Source: an uncultured Collinsella sp.
GTDB lineage: Bacteria; Actinomycetota; Coriobacteriia; Coriobacteriales; Coriobacteriaceae
DNA length: 40,452 nt
Direction of reading: 5' to 3'
Assembly (NCBI GenBank): GCA_900549085.1
Contig: URMO01000012.1
Location: 1 to 40,452 of the forward strand
The first letter of the stretch is position 1. Every line of letters begins with the position of its first letter. Under the pieces are notes generated by a model that did no database searches, had not been told where the DNA came from, and saw only the letters and a list, made by a program, of their open reading frames with translations. Of the stretch, positions 31,698 to 40,361 are shown piece after piece. The position numbers and the translations under genes were made by a program.

Positions 31698-33293
31698 CTA
31701 CGCACGGATAACCTTGTCGACGTTCTGGAGCTGCAGTTCCTCGCCGTCCTGGCCCTCGATCACCACATTTTGCAGGTCGAGTACCTTGACGTTTTGCGCG
31801 ATGATGCCCTGGCGCACCATGGACTCAACGCCGCAGGCCATGGCCGGGACAAAGGGCTCGGCATCCGGCGCGAAGGTCACGTGGACATCCTGGAACGTCA
31901 GGCGCGTCACTTTGCTCTCGGGCAGGCCCGTGATGTAAGCAGCAGCCGCGTGGCAGTTAGTAGCCTCGATATCACAAAACGTCGTGGCACCAAAGCCAGG
32001 TGTGCGGTCGTCGACGGGCAGTGCCTCGCGAGACTGCACGTAGTCGGTCTTGCCGTCCTTGTCGCAGAAGTAGAACGAGTTGACCACGAAGGGCGTAAGC
32101 ACCTCGTCCATACGAATGTGCTCGAAGGTGATGCCCTCGTTAACGGCGTCCTTGCCGCGACCGCGGCGGGTCTTGACGCGCAGGCCGCGGTCGGTGCGTT
32201 CAAAGAGGCACTTGCTCACGGTAAGGTCCTTGATGCCGCCGGCAGCCTCGGATCCCAGCACCACGGCACCATGGCCGTCGTGCATGTAGCAGTGAGAAAT
32301 CAGCACGTCGTGCGTGGCGGGACGAAGCTCAGGCTCAATGCCCAGCTTGCCGCTCTTGATGGCGATGCAGTCGTCGCCCACCGAGAACTGACAACCAAGG
32401 ATGCGAACAAAACCGCAGCTCTCGGGATCGAAGCCATCGGTGTTGTGGGAGTTCTTGGGGCCCTCGATGGACAGGCAGAGCGCATCGATGTGCTCGCACA
32501 GGATGGGGTGGATGTTCCACGCCGGGCTGTTGCGGACGGTGAAGCCAGCCAAGCTCACGTTTTGGCTCTCGGACAGGAAAATCATGCGCGGGCGGGCGAC
32601 CTCGCGGCCCTCCTCAGGGCGGAAGATGTTCTTAAAGTCCTTGTTCCACCAGTTGTCCTCGGCAAAATCAGTCTGACCGTCGATCGCGCCGCGACCATAG
32701 ATGCACACGTCGTGCACGCCCAGACCCGTAAAGGTAGAACAGTAGGTCGAGAAGCTCTCCCCCTCCCAGCGGCCCAGGGGCAGCATATCGGTACCGGCAT
32801 AACCGGCGCCCTCGTTGCCCGTGACCGTTCCCGGAATGTAGGCAAGCGCCGCGCGATCGTGACGGGCCAGCAGCACCGCTCCCTCGGCGAGCTCGATGTT
32901 GATATTGCTCTTAAGGAAGAGAGACTTGATGCGATAACTACCGGCGGGGATCAGCACGCGGCCACCCTTGGGGCAGGCCATGATGGCAGCCTGGATGTTG
33001 GTGGTGTCATCATGCTCGGCATCGCCCTTGGCGCCACAGTCGCGAACGTTGACGGTAAAGGGCTCAGCCGGCGTGGTGACACCTACGCTCAGCTCACGCT
33101 CGCCACAGACAAAACGGACCAGGTTGCGCTTGCCGGGGGTCAGGCCGTCGACATAGGTCTCGACCGTATTCGTGGTACCGGCGGGCTCGTCGTTGACAAA
33201 GATCTCCCACGTATCGGCGCAGGTAAAGTAACCGCCGTCGTCAAGCTCGATAACCGCCGCGCGCGCGTTGCGCCAGATAACGTTCGTCTCCAT
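31698..33293 (-). CDS. GH28 polygalacturonase, probably exo-acting and intracellular
   Basis: 531 residues, right-handed beta-helix. Residues 1-80 form an N-terminal fibronectin-III-like segment, common in exo-polygalacturonases. GH28 catalytic motifs are complete: NTDGFD (284-289), GDDCIAIKSG (306-315), GHG (340-342) and RVK (372-374). No signal peptide, so it likely cuts imported oligogalacturonides to galacturonate. GGGAG precedes the ATG at 33293. It lies downstream of the symporter terminator; TACAAT on the minus strand (33333-33328) could be its own -10. Confidence 0.93.
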   Translation of the reverse strand: METNVIWRNARAAVIELDDGGYFTCADTWEIFVNDEPAGTTNTVETYVDGLTPGKRNLVRFVCGERELSVGVTTPAEPFTVNVRDCGAKGDAEHDDTTNIQAAIMACPKGGRVLIPAGSYRIKSLFLKSNINIELAEGAVLLARHDRAALAYIPGTVTGNEGAGYAGTDMLPLGRWEGESFSTYCSTFTGLGVHDVCIYGRGAIDGQTDFAEDNWWNKDFKNIFRPEEGREVARPRMIFLSESQNVSLAGFTVRNSPAWNIHPILCEHIDALCLSIEGPKNSHNTDGFDPESCGFVRILGCQFSVGDDCIAIKSGKLGIEPELRPATHDVLISHCYMHDGHGAVVLGSEAAGGIKDLTVSKCLFERTDRGLRVKTRRGRGKDAVNEGITFEHIRMDEVLTPFVVNSFYFCDKDGKTDYVQSREALPVDDRTPGFGATTFCDIEATNCHAAAAYITGLPESKVTRLTFQDVHVTFAPDAEPFVPAMACGVESMVRQGIIAQNVKVLDLQNVVIEGQDGEELQLQNVDKVIRA

Positions 33294-33340
33294 GGGTTTC
33301 TCCCTCAAAAAGATGCTCTAAAGGCAAATTGTACGCTGTT

Positions 33341-33385
33341 GAAAAAGGGCCGTGCCTGCCGGCGGAATTCCGGTGGCACGGCCCT
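33341..33385 (-). terminator. Terminator after the GPH symporter gene
   Basis: AGGGCCGTGCC (33346-33356) pairs with GGCACGGCCCT (33375-33385), extended by CCGG/CCGG. TTTTT follows on the minus strand. Confidence 0.9.
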
Positions 33386-33408
33386 GTGATTTGGACGATA
33401 TGTCGGCC

Positions 33409-34968
33409 TTACTCGGCGGGAGTTACGCTACCGTCCTGGAAGCCAACGTTGTTGTGGGCAAAGCAGTCCTCGTACTTAAAGCCGGAGAGCTCCTCGCAAA
33501 GCGCCTTGACCTCGGGCTTGACGTCGGCCATCTTGCCACCCTCCTTGACTCGGTGAATCTCGTCGCAAAGGACGTCGCACTGCTCCTTGTCGATCTTGAT
33601 GCCGCGGGCAAGGACGGCCGCAAGCAGGAAGAAGCCGGCGCAGCCGATGATCATGTAGCCGCAGATATACAGAGGCACGGTAGCGGGCTGGGTCACGGCG
33701 TCGCTATTGCCGGCGGTCTGAATGAAGCCGGAGGCAGCAAGGACGATAGCCCACACGTTGACGGCGATAGCCTGGGCGATCTGCTGGCAGAGCTGCTGCG
33801 CGGAGCTGTAGATGCCCTCGCGACGACGCAGGGTGATGAGCTCATCGACATCGGGGATGTAGTTGAGCAGAACATCGGGCAGGTACTGGAAGCCGACGTA
33901 GAAGAACTTCCAGATGGCGAAGATGATGGGGTAGGCGATCATGGCGATGGCGACCGTGGAGGTGCCGTTAATCTGACCAAAGGCGAAGTAGTTGTAGGCA
34001 ATGATGCACGCAGCGCAACCGACATTTGCGAGGTACCAAGACTTGTGGAAGCCCTTCTTGGCCATGAGGGCAACCCAGATGGCGGTGCAGACGATAGCGA
34101 CGACCTTGCCAGGCATCTCCATCACGGACTCGTAGGACTTAGGAATCTGCAGGCAGTAGACGATGAAGAAGGACAGGCAGGCAGACCAGCAGGCAGCAGC
34201 GAGCTTCGTGGAGACCTGTGCGTACAGGACCTTGCGGAAGGACTTGTTGCGGAAGGTGGAGATAACGTCGATGAAGAACTTCTTGATACCCTCGCCGACG
34301 CTCTCGATCTTCTCCTGAGCGACCTCCTCGGGGGTGTGCTCCCACGTGGACAGGTACACACAAAGCAGCGAGATTGCCATGACCGAAGCGTTGACCGTAG
34401 CGATGATGAAGTAGCTGAACGGGTTGGTCTCGCCGAAGGTGCCAAAGCCGAAGCCCACAAGTGCAGCCATCAGGAAGCCGGCGGCGTTACCAAAGAGATG
34501 CTTGTAGCCGGTGAGGTACGTACGCTCCTTAAAGTCGTCGGTCATCTCGATGGTAAGCGGCGACAGGTTGGCGGTGCAGAACGTGTACGCGACGTTGTAG
34601 ATCAGGTACAGCACAAAGTAGTACGGGAAGCCAAACGGCGTAGCCACGAAGATGAGCGGCTCGGCGATCATCATCGGGATGGCCAGCAAGATCCAGAAAC
34701 GACGACGACCAAAGATGCGGCCAATCTTGGTGGCATAGAAGTTATCGGCCACAAAGCCCATCAGCGGGCAAAGAATAGCGTTGACATAGATGGCAAACGA
34801 GCTGATCAGTGCGGCCTCGCCTGCGGACAGGCCACACTCCGTGGACAGGAACAGCACCATGTAGCTGTGCGTAAAGGTCAGGGCACCGGAATTGAGCATA
34901 CCGCCCATACCAAAGCCCAAGCGCGTCCAGAATGTGATCTTACGCTTTTTTCCAATCTTATTAGTCAT
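33409..34968 (-). CDS. GPH-family cation symporter, probable oligogalacturonide/uronide importer
   Basis: 519 residues, about 12 membrane segments with the GPH pattern: FGMGGMLNSGALTFTHSYMV at the N-terminus, then RIFGRRRFWILLAIPMM after the second helix pair, and a central soluble loop at about 215-245. Glycoside-pentoside-hexuronide symporters use Na+ or H+; TogT of this family takes up oligogalacturonides. Substrate here is inferred from GH28, CE8 and GH105 next to it. GAGGGAG precedes ATG 34968; ATG 35019 is less supported. Three operators precede it. Confidence 0.88.
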   Translation of the reverse strand: MTNKIGKKRKITFWTRLGFGMGGMLNSGALTFTHSYMVLFLSTECGLSAGEAALISSFAIYVNAILCPLMGFVADNFYATKIGRIFGRRRFWILLAIPMMIAEPLIFVATPFGFPYYFVLYLIYNVAYTFCTANLSPLTIEMTDDFKERTYLTGYKHLFGNAAGFLMAALVGFGFGTFGETNPFSYFIIATVNASVMAISLLCVYLSTWEHTPEEVAQEKIESVGEGIKKFFIDVISTFRNKSFRKVLYAQVSTKLAAACWSACLSFFIVYCLQIPKSYESVMEMPGKVVAIVCTAIWVALMAKKGFHKSWYLANVGCAACIIAYNYFAFGQINGTSTVAIAMIAYPIIFAIWKFFYVGFQYLPDVLLNYIPDVDELITLRRREGIYSSAQQLCQQIAQAIAVNVWAIVLAASGFIQTAGNSDAVTQPATVPLYICGYMIIGCAGFFLLAAVLARGIKIDKEQCDVLCDEIHRVKEGGKMADVKPEVKALCEELSGFKYEDCFAHNNVGFQDGSVTPAE

Positions 34969-35047
34969 CGAGCTCCCTCTCTTTTCTCGATTGTCTTGTA
35001 ACAAGACAGTTGAGTCCACACTGACATCTGTCTGCCCAGCGGTCAGG

Positions 35048-35221
35048 GTGAACGTTTAGTTAGATTATGCGCGATTGCTTACGGCAGGTGAACGTTCACT
35101 TGAATAATATCCTTGAACGGTCGATTTTTACCGCTGAACGGACACAATTGAGATCCTCACACCTATTTTCTGCTGGTAAAGGTGCCATGCTGGACAGCCA
35201 TGAGATAGGTGAACGTTTATC
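35048..35221 (-). promoter_or_regulatory. GPH symporter promoter region with three operators
   Basis: GTGAACGTTTA (35048-35058), AGGTGAACGTTCACTT (35086-35101) and GATAGGTGAACGTTTATC (35204-35221). The first two centres are 40 bp apart; the third lies 121 bp further and may assist by looping. The remainder of the 34969-35323 gap is the uxaA terminator. Confidence 0.75.
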
Positions 35222-35255
35222 AGATTTTCCAACATATTCACTTAACCACGAAACG

Positions 35256-35288
35256 AAAAAGCCCCGCCGGGAACACTCCCGATGGGGC
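35256..35288 (-). terminator. Terminator of the uxaC-uxaB-uxaA operon
   Basis: GCCCCGCCGGGA (35261-35272) pairs with TCCCGATGGGGC (35277-35288) with a small internal mismatch. TTTTT follows on the minus strand. Confidence 0.85.
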
Positions 35289-35323
35289 CGATGACATCTC
35301 GCTATGCTTGGGCGCACTTGCCG

Positions 35324-36808
35324 CTACAAGCAGACGCCGTCCTTCCAGATACTGATCTCGTGACAGCCACGGCGCTCAGCACTCGTGAGCTTACCGCTCG
35401 CCGTCTCCAGCACCAGCTGGTACAGATCGTGGGCAGCCTCGTCGAGCGTGCGCTCACCCGTGGCAATCACGCCAGCGTTAAAGTCCATCCAGTTGGCCTT
35501 GTGGTCGCACAAACGCTGATTGGTGAACACCTTGAGGGTAGGCGCCGGCGCGCCAAACGGTGTGCCGCGGCCGGTCGAGAACAGAATCACGTGGCAGCCG
35601 GCAGCCGTCAACGCCGTGGTGGATACCATGTCGTTGCCCGGACCGCACAGCATGTTCAGGCCGTGTTTATTTGCCTGGCCGGCATACGGCAGCACGTCGA
35701 CGATGGGGGCAGATCCGCCCTTTTGCACGCAGCCGCAGCTCTTGTCCTCGAGCGTGGTAATACCGCCGTCCTTGTTGCCGGGACTCGGGTTCTCATAAAC
35801 GACCTCGCCGTGGCTAATAAAGTAGTCCTTAAATCCATTGAGCATGTCGGAGGCAGCGTTAAAGACCTGCTCGTTCTCGCAACGGTCGAGCAGGATGCTC
35901 TCCGCGCCAAACATCTCGGGCACCTCGGTAAGCACCGACGTGCCGCCACGGGCGACGACCATATCGCTCACGCGACCGATCGTGGGGTTGGCGGTAATGC
36001 CCGAAAGACCGTCGGAGCCGCCACACTTAAGACCAATGACCAGCTCGGAGGCCAGAATGGGCTCGCGCTTGGACTGCTTTGCCAGGTCTGCCAGCTCGGC
36101 CAGAATCTTGTGGCCCTCGATTTGCTCGTCGGCTACATCCTGGCAGGTGAGAAAGCGAACGCGCTCGTGATCGAAGTCACCGAGCTCGTCGAGCACCTGC
36201 TGGTGTGTGCAGTTCTCGCAACCGAGCGACAGGAACAGCACGCCGGCCGCATTAGGGTGACGCGAGAGCGCCACCAGCAGACGACGCGTCTGGACATGGT
36301 CGGCGCCGGTCTGCGAGCAACCGAACGGATGCGGGAAGTAGTAGACGCCCTCCAGCGAGCCATCGACCAGATCCTGGGCCTGCTCGCACATGGCACGGGC
36401 GACTTCGTTGACACAGCCGACCGTGGGGATGATCCACAGCTCGTTGCGCGTCGCGGCACGACCGTCGGCGCGGCGGAACCCCATAAAGGTCTCGGGCTCA
36501 ACCGACTCAACGACCGGATGCGTGGGGTTGTAGGTGTACTCGACCTCGCCCGAAAGGTTGGTCTTCACATTGTGCGTGTGGAGCCACTGACCGGGCTGGA
36601 CATCGCCCGTCACGTGTCCGATAGGAAGGCCGTACTTGATGACGTCCTCGCCGGCGGCAATCGAGCGCACAGCCATCTTGTGGCCTTGCGGAATATCCTC
36701 CGCGGTCACGACCTCGCCCACCCCGGGAACCGCGACGGCGGTGCCCTTGGCAAGCGGCGACAGCGCGACGATCACGTTGTCGGCCGGATTGATCTGGATA
36801 GTGTTCAT
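35324..36808 (-). CDS. uxaA: Altronate dehydratase
   Basis: Dehydrates D-altronate to KDG, the third step of galacturonate breakdown. 494 residues, normal length. N-terminal SAF domain (1-90) and the large UxaA domain with NELWIIPTVGCVN, YYFPHPFGCSQTG, LGCENC, LKCGGSDGLSGITANP and STGRGTPFG. These Cys and Gly motifs are typical of this Fe-dependent family. A weak AGGA site precedes the ATG. Last gene of the uxaC-uxaB-uxaA unit, 81 bases after uxaB, before a terminator. Confidence 0.95.
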   Translation of the reverse strand: MNTIQINPADNVIVALSPLAKGTAVAVPGVGEVVTAEDIPQGHKMAVRSIAAGEDVIKYGLPIGHVTGDVQPGQWLHTHNVKTNLSGEVEYTYNPTHPVVESVEPETFMGFRRADGRAATRNELWIIPTVGCVNEVARAMCEQAQDLVDGSLEGVYYFPHPFGCSQTGADHVQTRRLLVALSRHPNAAGVLFLSLGCENCTHQQVLDELGDFDHERVRFLTCQDVADEQIEGHKILAELADLAKQSKREPILASELVIGLKCGGSDGLSGITANPTIGRVSDMVVARGGTSVLTEVPEMFGAESILLDRCENEQVFNAASDMLNGFKDYFISHGEVVYENPSPGNKDGGITTLEDKSCGCVQKGGSAPIVDVLPYAGQANKHGLNMLCGPGNDMVSTTALTAAGCHVILFSTGRGTPFGAPAPTLKVFTNQRLCDHKANWMDFNAGVIATGERTLDEAAHDLYQLVLETASGKLTSAERRGCHEISIWKDGVCL

Positions 36809-36889
36809 TGCAAATGGTCCTAACCCTACAGGTTGAGCAGAAGTCGAGACGCGGGCACGCCGTCCCGCGCCCGCGTCTGCGCCGGAAAT

Positions 36890-38404
36890 TTACGCCTGAG
36901 CGTTGGCGAAGGCCTGCTTGGCACCCTCGGTGCGCACGACGGCGAGCGCACTGACGACAAACTCCTCAAGACCGGCGATCTGCGTAAGGTCCTCGCCCCA
37001 CATCTGCTCGTTGGTGAGCACGTCGTGCACCAGCTGGGCATCGTCGGCACCGGCGTGGGCGGCGTAGAAATCGAGTACGAAGGCGTCGTCCTGAGCGGTG
37101 TACTCGGTGCCGTCGGAGCGACGCAGGTGCAGGCCGTCGCCCTCGCGGGACACGAGCTCCTGCGTGTAGAAGGAGATGAGCGTAGCGAGGCTCGTCGCCA
37201 GGCACTTGGGCAGGTTGCCGGTCTCGGCAACGTAGTCCTTGAGCGTGGGCAGGTCGCGAGCGCGCCACTTAGCCGTGGAGTTGAGGCAGATGGAGAGCAG
37301 CGCATGATCAATAAACGGGTTGTCGAAGCGGTTTTCGACGGCGGCGGCAAAGGCCTTGCAGTCCTCGACATCCAAGTCGGCGGCAAGCGTCGGAATGACC
37401 TCGTCGTAGAGCATGGTGTTCATGAAGCCGCGAATGGTCTCGTCATGCATGCAGTCGCGCACGATATCAAAGCCGGCAACCCAGGAACCCGGAACGAAGG
37501 CGGTATGGGCACCGTTGAGGATGCGGACCTTGCGCTTTTTGTACGGGGTGACGTCGGGAGTCACAAAGACACCCGGAAGACCAGCCTTCACAAAGGGAAG
37601 CTTCTCGGCAAGCGACTCGTCGCCCTGGATGCCCCACATCTGGAAGGGCTCGCGCACGGCCAGGAAGGGATCCTCGTAGCCCAGACGCTCGGCAACCGCC
37701 GCGGCCTCCTTAGGATCGCGGATGCGGCCGGGGACGATGGTGTCGACGAGCGTGGTGCAGACGGTGCAGTCGTTAGCCATCCACTGCGCAAACTCGTCCT
37801 CCCAGCCCCAGTCGCTCACATACTGGTTCATGATGCGCAGCAACTCCTCGCCGTTGTGATCGATGAGCTCGCAGGCGAGCACGATAACGCCCGGCTTACC
37901 GGCAGCCCAGCGGGTGTGGAGCACCTGGGCAAGCTTGGCGGGGAAGCTCGCGGGTGGCATGTCGTCGGCCTTGCAGGACGGGTCATAGGCGATACCGGCC
38001 TCGGTGGTGTTGGAGACGATGATCTCTAGGTCGTCGGAGACAGCGACCTCCATCATGGCGCGGTAGTCGTCCTCACGATACGGGTTAAGGCAGCGACTGC
38101 AGGCGCTGATCACGCGGGACTCGTCAACCGTGTTGCCGTTCTCCTTGCCGCGCACCAGCACGGTGTACAGATCGTCCTGGGCATTGATACCGTCGGCAAA
38201 GCCAAAGGCACCGCTGATGGGCTGCACCATGACGACCTTGCCGTTCCAGCCGGTGGCCTCGTTGCCCATGTCAAAGAAGCGGTCGACGAAGGCGCGCAGG
38301 AAATTGCCCTCGCCAAACTGCAGAACCTTCTCGGGAGCATCCTTGGGCAGCAAATAGCCCTTGTAGCCGATCTTCTCGAGCGCATCGTAGCTGATGTTCT
38401 CCAT
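36890..38404 (-). CDS. uxaB: Tagaturonate reductase (altronate oxidoreductase)
   Basis: Reduces D-tagaturonate to D-altronate with NADH. 504 residues, polyol-type long-chain dehydrogenase. The N-terminal LQFGEGNFLRAFVDRFFD is the UxaB version of the nucleotide-binding segment, and the catalytic region shows KKRKVRILNGAHTAFVP with Lys, Asn and His. The FGEGNFLR wording favours UxaB over mannonate dehydrogenase UxuB. AGGAGA precedes the ATG at 38404. Middle gene between uxaC (94 bases upstream) and uxaA. Confidence 0.93.
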   Translation of the reverse strand: MENISYDALEKIGYKGYLLPKDAPEKVLQFGEGNFLRAFVDRFFDMGNEATGWNGKVVMVQPISGAFGFADGINAQDDLYTVLVRGKENGNTVDESRVISACSRCLNPYREDDYRAMMEVAVSDDLEIIVSNTTEAGIAYDPSCKADDMPPASFPAKLAQVLHTRWAAGKPGVIVLACELIDHNGEELLRIMNQYVSDWGWEDEFAQWMANDCTVCTTLVDTIVPGRIRDPKEAAAVAERLGYEDPFLAVREPFQMWGIQGDESLAEKLPFVKAGLPGVFVTPDVTPYKKRKVRILNGAHTAFVPGSWVAGFDIVRDCMHDETIRGFMNTMLYDEVIPTLAADLDVEDCKAFAAAVENRFDNPFIDHALLSICLNSTAKWRARDLPTLKDYVAETGNLPKCLATSLATLISFYTQELVSREGDGLHLRRSDGTEYTAQDDAFVLDFYAAHAGADDAQLVHDVLTNEQMWGEDLTQIAGLEEFVVSALAVVRTEGAKQAFANAQA

Positions 38405-38498
38405 CTATGTGTCTCCTTAGATGTTTGTTAGCGTGCAAGCAAAACGGGGCTCCGCGTGTGGCAACGGCGCCCAGGGTTCGATGTGATTCGATGCGGGC

Positions 38499-39926
38499 TT
38501 AGGCCTCGTCGGTGTCCAGGTCAAAGCCAAAGTAGCGGACCGCATTGTTGTAGCTGATGTCACGCACAACCTCGCCCAGCAGCTCCATGTCGGCCGGGTA
38601 CTTGCCCTGCTCGACCCACTCGCCGATCACGCTGCACAGCACGCGACGGAAGTACTCGTGGCGCGGATAGGACAGGAAGGAGCGGGAATCGGTAAGCATG
38701 CCCACAAAGTTGCCCAACACGCCCTCGTTAGCCAGAGCCGTAAGCTGCTCGCGCATGCCGACCTCGTTGTCGTTGAACCACCAGGCGGAGCCGTTCTGGA
38801 TCTTACCGGCAGTCGGAGCCTCCTGGAAGCAACCCATGACGGTATCGATCATGGTGTTATCGATGGGGTTCAGGCTGTACAGGATGGTCTTGGGCAGGCC
38901 GCAGGTCTCCTGGATGGAGTTGAGGAAATCGGCGAGCTGGTCGGACGGCGTGTAGTTGGAGATGCAGTCGTAGCCGGTGTCGGGACCGAGTTTGGCGAAC
39001 ATGGCGCGGTTGTTGTCGCGCTTGCAGCCAAAGTGCAGCTGCATGGCCCAGCCCAGACGGACATACTCGCCAGCGACGAACTGCATAAAGGCAGTCTTGT
39101 ACTTGAGGACCTCTTCCTCGGTAAGCGGCTCGGCAGCCAGGCCCTTGGCAAAGATGGCCTCGATCTCGTCGGCAGTAGCCGGGACGTACATAACGTAATC
39201 GAGTGCGTGGTCGGATGCACGGCAGCCCAGCTCGTGAGCAACGTCGTAGCGCTTGGAGATGGCAGCCTTCATGCCCTCGAAGTCGCCGACCTCAACGCCG
39301 GCGACCTCGGAAAGGTGCTTGCAGTAGTCGGCAAACTCCTGGCCGCGCTCGATGCGCAGAGCGGCATCGGGACGCATGGCGGGAACGACCTGAACGTCAA
39401 AGCTGTTATCGGCAGCAATCTTCTTGTGCCACTCAAAGCTGTCGGCGGGATCGTCAGTAGTGCAGATCATGCGGACGTTGGACTGCTTGATCAGGTTGCG
39501 ACAGGTAAAGCTGGCCTCGGCGAGTTTGGCGTTGGCAAGGTCCCAGACCTCCTGGGCAGTCTTGCCGTTGAGGACGCCCTCGTAGCCAAAGTAGCGCTTA
39601 AGCTCCAGGTGGCTCCACTCAAAGACGGGGTTGCCAACGCAGCGACCCAGGGTCTCGGCCCACTTTTGGAACTTCTCGCGAGCAGGGGCGTCGCCAGTGA
39701 TAAAACGCTCGTCGACGCCGTTGGCACGCATCAGGCGCCACTTGTAGTGGTCGCCGCCCAGCCAAACCTCGGTGATGTTCTCGAAACGCTTGTCCTCCCA
39801 AATCTCCTTGGGAGAAATGTGGCAGTGATAGTCGACGATGGGCATGCCCTCGGCAAAGTTGTGGAACAGCTCCTCGCCGGTCTTGGTGCTCAGCAGGAAA
39901 TCCTGATCGTCCATAAAGTTTTTCAT
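38499..39926 (-). CDS. uxaC: Glucuronate/galacturonate isomerase
   Basis: Isomerises D-galacturonate to tagaturonate and D-glucuronate to fructuronate. 475 residues, normal length; amidohydrolase-like barrel. Metal-site motif PIVDYHCHISPKEIW near the N-terminus, then VRMICTTDDPADSFEWHKK, MQLHFGCKRDNN and the C-terminal GMLTDSRSFLSYPRHEYFRR. Start at 39926 (MKNFMDD) with AAGGGG upstream; the ATG at 40010 lies within the operator region. First gene of the uxa operon, directly under two operators. Confidence 0.95.
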   Translation of the reverse strand: MKNFMDDQDFLLSTKTGEELFHNFAEGMPIVDYHCHISPKEIWEDKRFENITEVWLGGDHYKWRLMRANGVDERFITGDAPAREKFQKWAETLGRCVGNPVFEWSHLELKRYFGYEGVLNGKTAQEVWDLANAKLAEASFTCRNLIKQSNVRMICTTDDPADSFEWHKKIAADNSFDVQVVPAMRPDAALRIERGQEFADYCKHLSEVAGVEVGDFEGMKAAISKRYDVAHELGCRASDHALDYVMYVPATADEIEAIFAKGLAAEPLTEEEVLKYKTAFMQFVAGEYVRLGWAMQLHFGCKRDNNRAMFAKLGPDTGYDCISNYTPSDQLADFLNSIQETCGLPKTILYSLNPIDNTMIDTVMGCFQEAPTAGKIQNGSAWWFNDNEVGMREQLTALANEGVLGNFVGMLTDSRSFLSYPRHEYFRRVLCSVIGEWVEQGKYPADMELLGEVVRDISYNNAVRYFGFDLDTDEA

Positions 39927-39978
39927 CAAACAGCCCCTTTGCTGGCAAGGCGGGCGCACGGCGCGCTCGTTATCCTTT

Positions 39979-40032
39979 AGGTGAACGTTCACTATACTAA
40001 TCCATTGCACCTCAAAAGGTGAACGTTCACCT
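39979..40032 (-). promoter_or_regulatory. uxaC promoter with two GTGAACGTTCAC operators
   Basis: AGGTGAACGTTCACT (39979-39993) and the perfect palindrome AGGTGAACGTTCACCT (40017-40032) have centres 38 bp apart. The -10-like TAGTAT on the minus strand lies between them. A half site, GGTGAACGGT, is at about 40044. This is the best copy of the regulon motif. Confidence 0.85.
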
Positions 40033-40162
40033 AACCATCACGGGGTGAACGGTAGATTTTGCCCGTTCAACGGTTGCTGGAGATGTGACTTGCATGTATT
40101 GCGGACTGTTTGGCGTCCCCGAACACCGAACTTGAGCGCTTTTGCTCAGGTGGGTCATGTCC

Positions 40163-40361
40163 CGACGTACATTTTTGGGAGTATTCAGCATTGGAGCGCG
40201 CCGTGCGCCATCCTCAGCGTCCTATTTGGAACGCAGATAGCGCCCGATCGGCATAAAAAGTGCCCCCGATGGCAAATTACGCCATCGGGGGCACTTAAAA
40301 CAGTCGTTCTGCACCTCATTCAGGGCATGCCAATGCTGAATACTCCCAAAAATGCACGTCG
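40163..40361. repeat. 199-bp element with 32-bp inverted ends
   Basis: The ends 40163-40194 and 40330-40361 are inverted copies that differ at one position of 32. Inside is a perfect terminator-like hairpin at 40258-40296. No reading frame and no clear target duplication. May be a MITE-like or fold-back element. Beyond it, to 40452, I see nothing that I can support. Confidence 0.7.
40258..40296. terminator. Perfect two-way terminator hairpin
   Basis: AAGTGCCCCCGATGGC (40258-40273) pairs with GCCATCGGGGGCACTT (40281-40296), with A runs before and after giving T runs on both strands. Confidence 0.75.
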
